Part shown: one piece after another, positions 1 through 4,766 of the stretch
Layout of the letters: every line of letters begins with the position of its first letter
Position numbering within the stretch: the first letter of the stretch is position 1
NCBI GenBank assembly: GCA_003139735.1
Contig: PLGA01000162.1
Span: forward strand, 1-5,736
DNA length: 5,736 bases
From: Bryobacterales bacterium
Lineage (GTDB): Bacteria; Acidobacteriota; Terriglobia; Bryobacterales; Bryobacteraceae
Reading direction: 5' to 3'
Notes under the pieces: model-generated
Told to the model about the DNA's origin: nothing
The model's database searches: none
The model's input: only the letters and a program-made list of their open reading frames with translations
Made by a program: the position numbers and the translations under genes

Positions 1-2
1 AG

Positions 3-551
3 GCCAACAATCCCGATATCGAAGTCGGCCGCCACGCCGTGTCGATCGACGAGCGGCGGGCGTTCTTCCGTTCGCATCTCTGGCAGATGCCCAAGGATCC
101 CACCAGGGACCACGGTCCACGCGATCTTCAGCAGGTGTGGTTTCCGGGAGTCCACTGCGATGTCGGCGGCGGCTATCCGGAGGAGACCAGCGGGCTATCC
201 AAGTGCGCTCTCGAATGGATGATGGAGGAGGCCAAAGCCGCAGGCCTGCTGGTGGACCCAGGTAAGCAAGCCGATGTGCTCGGTCTCACCGAGACCAGCA
301 AGTATGCCCGAGCGAAGCCCGACGCCGTAAAGCACGAATCCCTTAAGGGGGCCTGGAGCATCGCCGAGTTCGTGCCCAAGCGCCACTGGAACTGGAAAGC
401 CGGCAAGTCGGAGCATCGCATGAATCTATTTCGCCGGCGCAGTATTCCGCCGCAGTCGTTTGTGCACGATGCTGCGTACCTGCAAGGTCCCAATTACCAG
501 AAGCTCATTCCGGCAGACGCCACGCGGGTCGCAACCGTACAGCTAAACTAG
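3..551 (+). CDS. DUF2235 (Tle1-like) alpha/beta-hydrolase, C-terminal part (5' end outside window)
   Basis: This is the C-terminal 182 residues of a DUF2235-family protein. Known members are serine hydrolases, including Tle1 phospholipases injected by type VI secretion; many stand-alone members have no assigned substrate. Seen here: the segment HAVSIDERRAFF followed by HLW (about residues 11-28 of the visible part), then WFPGVHCDVGGGY, the family's most conserved C-terminal motif, whose His is probably the last member of the Ser-Asp-His triad. The nucleophile motif (GxSxG) would lie upstream of the window and cannot be checked. The frame is open to the left edge, and the family motif begins before the GTG at 39, so that GTG is internal and not the start. 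The gene ends with TAG at 549-551. No VgrG, PAAR or immunity gene is visible next to it, so an effector role is inference; a housekeeping lipase-like role is equally possible. Confidence 0.88.
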   Translation, partial: ANNPDIEVGRHAVSIDERRAFFRSHLWQMPKDPTRDHGPRDLQQVWFPGVHCDVGGGYPEETSGLSKCALEWMMEEAKAAGLLVDPGKQADVLGLTETSKYARAKPDAVKHESLKGAWSIAEFVPKRHWNWKAGKSEHRMNLFRRRSIPPQSFVHDAAYLQGPNYQKLIPADATRVATVQLN

Positions 552-770
552 CTTGACCCACATCCCCGGCGCCGCCTTCGGGAACGCGGCCGAATACCGC
601 AGGCGCCGCTGATTCTCCGGCTGCCTCCAAATCCGGTTTTCCTCCGAAGCGTAGTTGAAAATGAGTTCGGGGTTGGGTGGGGCGGCGAGAAGGATGCGCG
701 CCACGGCCGAGGCATCCGGGTCATTCCGTAACGGGGACTTACCAGGAGCGATGGCCCGAATGGCGCCCAA
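543..770 (-). CDS. Unrecognised small minus-strand frame, possibly a 3' gene remnant
   Basis: I do not recognise this product. The frame ends at a TAG (543-545) that overlaps the convergent hydrolase stop region by 9 bases. From about 720 down to 545 it looks coding: third codon positions are mostly G or C, while first and second positions are mixed. The peptide has a natural composition, for example ILLAAPPNPELIFNYASEEN and then RIWRQPENQRRLRYSAAF. The only nearby start is a TTG (768-770) without a convincing ribosome binding site. The frame stays open upstream for at least 40 more codons, into the promoter and start of the next gene, but with weaker coding character. It could be a real 75-residue protein, the surviving 3' end of a lost gene, or a chance frame. 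An immunity protein for the neighbouring hydrolase is conceivable, but the opposite orientation argues against it. Confidence 0.35.
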   Translation of the reverse strand: MGAIRAIAPGKSPLRNDPDASAVARILLAAPPNPELIFNYASEENRIWRQPENQRRLRYSAAFPKAAPGMWVKLV

Positions 771-821
771 AGGCGACCATTCTCCGAGTGGCCGACTAGA
801 CGGGAGTTGGGCCAGACTTCC

Positions 822-851
822 TTGAAATGAGGGCCTGTGGCGGGGTATGAT
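822..851 (+). promoter_or_regulatory. Sigma-70-type promoter of the oxidoreductase gene
   Basis: TTGAAA at 822-827 and TATGAT at 846-851 are separated by 18 bases. Each differs from the consensus -35 or -10 by one base. Transcription would start near 858, giving a leader of about 38 bases before the ATG at 896. No clear operator palindrome overlaps it. Confidence 0.6.
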
Positions 852-883
852 CTCGTCAGATGTATGCCTGAAGATCTGCGGGC

Positions 884-888
884 GGGAG
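884..888 (+). promoter_or_regulatory. Ribosome binding site that fixes the oxidoreductase start
   Basis: GGGAG lies 7 bases before the ATG at 896. The alternative in-frame TTG at 890 lies one base after this site, too close to be used, so translation should begin at 896. Confidence 0.6.
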
Positions 889-895
889 ATTGGCG

Positions 896-1825
896 ATGAA
901 GGCAGTGGTGCTGCATGAGTATGGCGGTCCCGAGAAGCTGAGATTTGAAGACAACGTCCCCGAGCCGCGGATTAGCGGAGGCACGGTACTGATCGAGGCG
1001 GCCGCGGCGAGCGTCAATCCGATTGACTGGAAACTGCGTTTAGGGATGCGGCAGAAGGATTTTCCGTTGTCGTTTCCTGCAATTCTGGGCCGCGACGTGA
1101 GTGGGGTCGTACGGGCGGTGGGCGCAAATGTGAAACACTTCAAGGCCGGCGACCGCGTTCTTGCGCTTTCCAACGCGACCTATGCCGAGTTGGTGGCAGT
1201 GGGCGATTCGGACGTGACCCATCTGCCGGATGGCATAGACCTGGCGAACGCGGCCGCGATCCCCCTGATTGCCGTCACGGGAGACCAGCTTGTACGCCTT
1301 GCGACAAACGTGAAAAAGGGACAGGTTGTTCTGATAACGGGAGCGCTGGGCAGCGTTGGGCGTGCGGCAGTGCACACGGCGAACAAGATAGGTGCGCAGG
1401 TGATTGCAGGCGTTCGCGGGAAAGAGCTGGATGCCGCCCGCTCCCTCGGCGTCTCTGGTGTGCTCGCGATTGATGACGATGAAGCGATCGAGAAATTCCA
1501 TCTGGTGGATGCAATTGCGGACACTGTGGGCGGTGAGGTTGCAGCGAAGCTGATCGCGAAGGTAAAGCAGAGCGGCTCCTTTGGCTACACCGCTGTCTTG
1601 CCGGAAAGCGCGGCGGCCCAAAATCCGACAGTGAAGATTAAGCGTGTGCTCGCGCAGCCTGATCCATCCAAGGTGCGTGAGTTTGCCGATGACGTGCGCG
1701 ATGGCAAGTTCGTTCTGCCTATTGGTCGCCGGATGCCGTTGCGTGATGCGGCAGAAGCACATGTGCTAGGGGAGAAAGGCGGCATTGGGAAGATCCTCCT
1801 GCTGGCGCCGGATTCACAACACTGA
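896..1825 (+). CDS. NAD(P)H-dependent oxidoreductase, zinc-free MDR / quinone-oxidoreductase family
   Basis: A complete 309-residue medium-chain dehydrogenase/reductase of the Qor-like group (COG0604 type), soluble and cytoplasmic. The family uses NADPH to reduce quinones, enones or similar electrophiles; the substrate cannot be told from the sequence. Seen: an N-terminal GroES-like domain opening MKAVVLHEYGGPEKL, with SVNPIDWK at about 39-46, GRDVSGVV at about 65-72 and GDRVLAL at about 85-91. The Rossmann nucleotide-binding domain follows, with VLITGALGSVGRAA (GxxGxxG, residues 149-155). The C-terminus has the usual AEAHVLGEKGGIGKILL. The Cys/His ligands for catalytic or structural zinc are absent, as expected for this group. 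Length is normal. The start is the ATG at 896, with GGGAG 7 bases upstream. The gene stands alone with its own promoter (822-851) and no partner in the same transcript. Nothing points to damage. Confidence 0.93.
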   Translation: MKAVVLHEYGGPEKLRFEDNVPEPRISGGTVLIEAAAASVNPIDWKLRLGMRQKDFPLSFPAILGRDVSGVVRAVGANVKHFKAGDRVLALSNATYAELVAVGDSDVTHLPDGIDLANAAAIPLIAVTGDQLVRLATNVKKGQVVLITGALGSVGRAAVHTANKIGAQVIAGVRGKELDAARSLGVSGVLAIDDDEAIEKFHLVDAIADTVGGEVAAKLIAKVKQSGSFGYTAVLPESAAAQNPTVKIKRVLAQPDPSKVREFADDVRDGKFVLPIGRRMPLRDAAEAHVLGEKGGIGKILLLAPDSQH

Positions 1826-2060
1826 TTTCTTCACGGCGACCTCAGTGGACGCATTACGCGTTACTCGGAAACAACCGCCCCGCAGACCGTCACGCCGTCC
1901 TGGCGATCCGCGGCCAACCCCCTGCCATGAGCCTCTCCACGCGCTCCGCGGGTCTCTACCTCCGGTTCCGCTCACCACGTTCCCAACGGGCCAGCGTCCC
2001 TTGATCCACGACCATCCGACGCGCGGCGGCCTTTCTGTGAGAGCCCGGGGTTGACGCGCC

Positions 2061-2079
2061 GCCGCACAAGCCGTGCGGC
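2061..2079. repeat. Perfect 7-bp inverted repeat (hairpin)
   Basis: GCCGCAC (2061-2067) and GTGCGGC (2073-2079) pair perfectly around a 5-base loop. No T-run follows on either strand, so it is not a standard intrinsic terminator. It could be a terminator without a U-tract, a protein site or chance in GC-rich DNA. Confidence 0.35.
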
Positions 2080-2132
2080 TAATGAACACAGCAATTGACA
2101 TCGGCATAGACGTAGGCCGATTCGCTGTAAAC

Positions 2133-2138
2133 TATACT
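2133..2138 (+). promoter_or_regulatory. Possible -10 element for the gene at 2196
   Basis: TATACT lies in the only AT-richer patch upstream of the gene. No good -35 box sits 16-18 bases before it. TTGACA at 2095-2100 is a good -35 match but is 32 bases away. A start near 2145 would leave just enough leader for the Shine-Dalgarno of the small ORF at 2161. Confidence 0.3.
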
Positions 2139-2160
2139 CTGCTAAGCTAGGACCTGCGAA

Positions 2161-2199
2161 ATGAGACTCCTAAAGACCACGTGGCGAGGGCTCGAATGA
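2161..2199 (+). CDS. Possible 12-residue leader peptide translationally coupled to the next gene
   Basis: ATG at 2161 opens a 12-codon frame encoding MRLLKTTWRGLE. It has an AGGA (2149-2152) 8 bases upstream, a well-placed Shine-Dalgarno. Its TGA (2197-2199) overlaps the ATG at 2196-2198 of the following gene (ATGA overlap), the classic arrangement for translational coupling. The peptide has no runs of one amino acid, so it does not look like an attenuator leader. So short a frame can arise by chance; the evidence is only the combination of ribosome site, spacing and ATGA overlap. Confidence 0.3.
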   Translation: MRLLKTTWRGLE

Positions 2200-2855
2200 T
2201 CACTGCAATATCCGCTTTCCTCAAGCAGTGGGCCAATCAGGTCGGAGCCGAGCTTGGGAAAGAACCATTCCGACGCTTAGCCGGTGACATCTCGCACCGT
2301 CAAATGGAGCATCACCAGGAGCAGATGAATCACGTGGTTCAAGTGGCGCTGGTGACCTTCCTTCAGGCCGTCGCGGACCAACGATACAGTGACGCACTGG
2401 CAATGTGCACACGGGAACTCCGGAGCATCATGCAGGAGAAGGGAGCAGCGGCGGAGCTGGCTGTTCTCCGGGCGCACCTGATCGGAGGCGCTCAGATTGC
2501 GGATGAGTCAGCGAAGTTCAACTTTTGGGAGACCGGCTGCCACTTGGAAGGCCACGCTGTCTACGCGGACGGCCGGTCTGGGCCGTTCAGCATTAAGATG
2601 ACAAAGGGCTCGGGCGAATGGCAGGTCAGTGAATACCTGTTCCCTGCGGCGCCAGCGCCCGTGGCACCCAATCGGGCCGGAGTGGCTCCGCAGAAGGATG
2701 GATCCTGTCCGTCGGTCTACCCTATCAAAGCAGGCAGGTCAGACGTTTATCACGTGCCCGGCGGCCGGTTTTACGAGAGGACGATGCCGGTGCGTTGCTT
2801 TGCTTCGGCTGCCGACGCGAAAGCGGCGGGATACTCGCCCTCCCGTCGCGGATAG
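2196..2855 (+). CDS. Unnamed protein: NTF2-like/DUF4019-like region plus C-terminal YHxPGGRFY module
   Basis: A 219-residue protein of unknown function. Residues 1-45 are polar and helical with no signal peptide or membrane segment. Residues about 46-149 (from VVQVALVTFLQAVADQRYSD to GEWQVSEYLF) have the pattern of an NTF2-like fold as in DUF4019/DUF3887-type domains: a helix with a 'Y.DAL.M' turn and then strands ending in W-x-V. A Pro/Ala linker (150-165) follows. The C-terminal module (171-213) carries C171, the string YHVPGGRFY (185-193), T196, C201-F202 and AAGY (210-213). I recall this short module at the ends of many bacterial proteins, including secreted nucleases, and its last part resembles the Cys-containing Ada metal-binding segment. 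C171, H186 and C201 could bind a metal, which is inference. I chose ATG 2196 because GAGGG (2186-2190) lies 5 bases upstream; GTG 2181 is the in-frame alternative (224 residues). Coupling to the tiny ORF at 2161 is possible. Confidence 0.8.
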   Translation: MITAISAFLKQWANQVGAELGKEPFRRLAGDISHRQMEHHQEQMNHVVQVALVTFLQAVADQRYSDALAMCTRELRSIMQEKGAAAELAVLRAHLIGGAQIADESAKFNFWETGCHLEGHAVYADGRSGPFSIKMTKGSGEWQVSEYLFPAAPAPVAPNRAGVAPQKDGSCPSVYPIKAGRSDVYHVPGGRFYERTMPVRCFASAADAKAAGYSPSRRG

Positions 2856-3437
2856 GTCAGCGCGTCACAAGGAAACTGATTCCACATCACGCAGCCCGTG
2901 GTCGAACTGCAAGCGGGCGGCCCGGCAGTCTCCGTCCTACACCGCCATATGCGCCAGAAACGCCGGTTCCGTCTGGATGACGCGCTACTCGTACATTGAT
3001 CCAGCCCCGAGCGCGGCCCTCATGCAGGGGCGCTGACGGATTCCTCCCGTGACACGCCCGTCACGTCATCGGCCTCGCAGAGCCCCAGGGGAACCGCATT
3101 GCCGTCCGGGACGAAGGCGGCACCGAGGCGACCGGCCGCGGGGAGGGCGCTAGGCGGGAAGGCTGCCGCGCCGGCGATGGTGGAGGGGCCTGCTGTGAAC
3201 GCGCCAGGCGCCACGGAATACGGAAGGGACCCCGGCGGCTTCCCCGGCGCGCTCCCTGCCCCTGACCGCATTAGACGGCAATGGAACCTCCGCCACCCGG
3301 CGGGAGCGCATCGAGGCGGCCGCGGCCAGCGCCCCGCGCAGCCGTAGGAAGCCTGGATCGCCGCGGGACCCCGTCCGGGGCGGCGTCCGGGTTCTCCTCA
3401 CCGGGCAGCAGAAGTCGTGATCGAAATGCTCGACTGA
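2856..3437. other. Gene-poor, GC-rich stretch with possible gene debris
   Basis: About 580 bases with no gene I can identify. Frames in all directions stay open because of the high GC content. Two pieces look slightly coding: a plus-strand stop-to-stop frame of about 39 codons ending at 2999 (...LQAGGPAVSVLHRHMRQK...), and a minus-strand frame (3020-3271, 83 codons) whose last 40 codons have strong G/C third positions and a natural composition (AAFVPDGNAVPLGLCEADD). Neither has a clear start signal. A 6-bp inverted repeat CGTGAC/GTCACG sits at 3048-3065 with a 6-base loop and no T-run. The right part (3256-3385) is copy A of the direct repeat described separately. Confidence 0.5.
3256..3385 (+). 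repeat. Diverged direct repeat, copy A
   Basis: Matches copy B at 3954-4095 in the same orientation. The core (3306-3366 against 4005-4075) agrees at 55 of 59 aligned bases, interrupted by one 10-base gap in copy A, inside a GCGGCC-rich stretch where slippage is easy. Similarity continues more weakly to both sides: GCCCCTGAC here against GCCTCTGAC there, and CTCCGCC in both. In one plus-strand frame copy A reads PLTALDGNGTSATRRERIEA before the gap spoils the frame. This suggests both copies derive from the end of one protein-coding gene, but no family is recognised. Confidence 0.65.
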
Positions 3438-3785
3438 TCAGTACCGCGGCTTCAGTTCTTCCGACTCCGCCCACAGCCGGTCCCATTCGTGCATATACCG
3501 CGCCGCCACAGGCGAGTCATGCATCACGAGCACGTTCTCGGCATTCTTCGACTCGGCGGAAGCCGTGAAGTTGAAGCTGCCGGTTTCGACTGTGGCGCCG
3601 TCTGCCACGATGAACTTGTCATGTAGGATGGTGTATCGGTAATCCACGCGCACCGGCACACCCTGGTTCGCCAGAAACGTCGCAACGGTGTACCGCGCCG
3701 TGGCGTTGCTCTTGTCCACGACACCGCGCACGTCCACACCCCGCCTGTGTGCCGCCAGTAGTGCGGTGGCGATGAATGTCGCCGC
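3438..3785 (-). pseudogene. Phospholipase-D-like (Nuc-type) nuclease, N-terminally truncated
   Basis: The C-terminal two thirds of a single-HKD PLD-superfamily protein of the Nuc type; such proteins dimerise to form one active site and usually cut DNA or lipid phosphodiesters, often outside the cytoplasm. Seen: ATALLAAHRRGVDV and a DKS motif, then the catalytic LHDKFIVADG (HxKx4D complete), GSFNFT, KNAENVLV, and a normal C-terminus ending in TGA at 3438-3440. Missing: the usual start with its signal peptide and the segment before the first helix, roughly 50-60 residues. The frame itself runs on to an ATG at 4008-4010 (190 codons in all), but its first 75 or so residues are Arg-rich, unlike the family, and come from other sequence including repeat copy B. 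No normal N-terminus appears in the other minus frames just upstream. I call it a truncated pseudogene; translation of a chimaeric 190-residue product from 4010, or of a shorter one from the ATG at 3885-3887, cannot be excluded. Confidence 0.8.
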
Positions 3786-4195
3786 GTGACGCCTGGAGGG
3801 CGCTTGACGCGTAACGCCCAAACCGTAGATTTGCTCCGCCAAGCGGCAGCGAAGTCGCGATCTGAGAAGCTTGAGCCTGCGAGCCATCCATTTCCGCCCG
3901 GCAACATTCGGCTTTACGGGCCGCTGGCGCTTTCGGCCAAGTGCCCGTACGCCATGCCTCTGACGGTCTTCGCCTGGAAAGGCATCTCCGCCGCCCCGCC
4001 GGGCGCGCATCGAGGCGGCCGTCGCGGCCGCTGGCCAGCGCCCCGCTCCGCCGTACGAAGCCTGGATTGCCGCGGAGGCGTCCCGGGGTCCGCCCTGAAG
4101 GTGTTCGTAGCCACTGCGGCGTTACAGGCGGGTGATAGTCGCAAACGCGTGACCTGTCAAGAGGCGGACCGGGGGCTCGAACATTTCTTGCAGGC
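3786..4195. other. Junction region between nuclease remnant and transposase remnant
   Basis: About 410 bases with no recognisable gene. Positions 3786-3953 match nothing I know on either strand and are less GC-rich than the repeat. Copy B of the direct repeat follows (3954-4095), then about 100 unassigned bases up to the point where transposase similarity begins. The truncated nuclease frame reads through the left part on the minus strand, but the residues there do not resemble its family. Confidence 0.5.
3954..4095 (+). repeat. Diverged direct repeat, copy B
   Basis: Second copy of the sequence at 3256-3385, about 700 bases downstream in the same orientation. Its core is 4005-4075 and retains the 10 bases missing from copy A. 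In one plus-strand frame (stop-free from 3964 to the TGA at 4096-4098) it reads ARIEAAVAAAGQRPAP and then PYEAWIAAEASRGPP, a natural-looking protein tail. The matching upstream part (MPLTVFAWKGISAA) lies in a different frame, so this copy too appears frameshifted. Together the copies bracket the truncated nuclease. Confidence 0.65.
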
Positions 4196-4610
4196 TTGGC
4201 GTATGTTGCACAGGTTTATCAAGGGGTGAAGAGCGAGTTATCGATTCGGCCCTTGTTCCACCAACTGGAGCCGCGCGCAAAGGCCCGTGTGATGGTAGCG
4301 TTCCTCGGCTATGCTCTCTGGGTGACGCTGAAACACCTGCTGAAGCGGCGGCCTGCGATCATTCCCCGGTCACTCAGCCAGCGGAGTGGAAAATGTGCAT
4401 CCGTTATCGCCGATGAAGGCGCTGGCCCTGCTGTCCGCGGTGCAGGGCACCGACATCGTCCTCCCCACCACGGATGGGCGAGAGATCCGCCTCCGCCGGA
4501 TCGCCGAGCCCACGGCGGAACAGAAATCCCTGCTTCACCAGCTCGGTCTCAGCCTATCGGAAGGTCTGGCTTTTTGTCCCAAATGTAGTGCAGACTCGGC
4601 GATCCCTTGA
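4196..4610 (+). pseudogene. IS1634/IS4-like transposase, C-terminal remnant with frameshift
   Basis: The last part (about 140 codons) of a DDE transposase of the IS1634/IS4 group, whose full proteins are usually several times longer. In the first frame (from about 4196) VKSELSIRPLFHQLEPRAKA and then VAFLGYALWVTLKHLLKRRP match the conserved region after the catalytic Glu. Somewhere between about 4350 and 4386 the similarity moves to the next frame, which continues LSPMKALALLSAVQGTDIVL, PTTDGREIRLRRIAEPTAEQ and LLHQLGLSL to a TGA at 4608-4610. The Glu expected in 'YVEQVF' is read here as Ala (GCA, 4208-4210), so the remnant probably lacks a catalytic residue as well as the DD part. The first two thirds of the gene and the left end of the element are absent. 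The copy is inactive. Confidence 0.82.
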
Positions 4611-4640
4611 ACTCATTTTGAACGGGCTAGCCGAGTTTTC
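4594..4640 (+). terminator. Terminator-like inverted repeat after the transposase remnant
   Basis: ACTCGGC (4594-4600) pairs with GCCGAGT (4630-4636), followed by TTTTC when the stem's last T is included. The loop is long (29 bases) and the stem starts inside the transposase coding end, so this may be a terminator of the insertion sequence, part of its end structure or chance. The region from here to 4766 shows no gene. Confidence 0.25.
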
Positions 4641-4766
4641 GACCGTTCCGTGACGAGCTTGGGCTGGATGACCGTCAGGCTGGTCGCCGATCTTACATTT
4701 CTCACCTGACGAACCACCAGCCATCTCGCAGTCCCGTGACGATTCATTTGACGGCGGCCGATCGAT

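Larger units (their letters stand above)
1826..2160. other. Intergenic stretch with no recognisable gene
   Basis: About 335 bases between the oxidoreductase and the next translated region. Open frames on both strands here (for example a 97-residue minus frame, 1814-2107, rich in Arg, Gly and Trp) match no family I know and have the composition of random GC-rich reading. The right-hand part holds a small hairpin (2061-2079) and then a less GC-rich patch (about 2080-2160) that probably carries the promoter for the gene at 2196. No terminator with a T-tract follows the oxidoreductase. Confidence 0.5.

Noticed and set aside
39..41. GTG as start of the DUF2235 gene
   Set aside because: The frame is open to the left edge and the conserved family segment starts before it, so the codon is internal.
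890..892. TTG as start of the oxidoreductase
   Set aside because: It is one base after the GGGAG ribosome site, whereas ATG 896 is 7 bases away and gives the usual MKAVV family start.
1040..1762. 240-codon open frame on the minus strand
   Set aside because: It lies wholly inside the oxidoreductase gene, is rich in Arg, His and Cys, and matches no family; it is an antisense shadow of a well-supported gene.
2095..2138. TTGACA plus TATACT read as one promoter
   Set aside because: The boxes are separated by 32 bases, far from the 16-18 needed; only the -10 candidate is kept at low confidence.
3097..3283. 10-base inverted match CATTGCCGTC / GACGGCAATG (3097-3106 and 3274-3283)
   Set aside because: The match does not extend beyond 10 bases, the arms are 167 bases apart, and only one belongs to the direct repeat; chance is likely.
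3281..3568. 95-codon plus-strand frame across the repeat and the nuclease 3' end
   Set aside because: It is Arg/Pro/Ser-rich, overlaps the real PLD coding end in antisense and matches nothing; a GC shadow.
4165..4190. tRNA T-arm-like string (GTTCGAGCCCCC on the minus strand)
   Set aside because: The bases 5' of it cannot pair to form a T-stem and no cloverleaf surrounds it, so neither a tRNA nor a tRNA-derived attachment site is supported.
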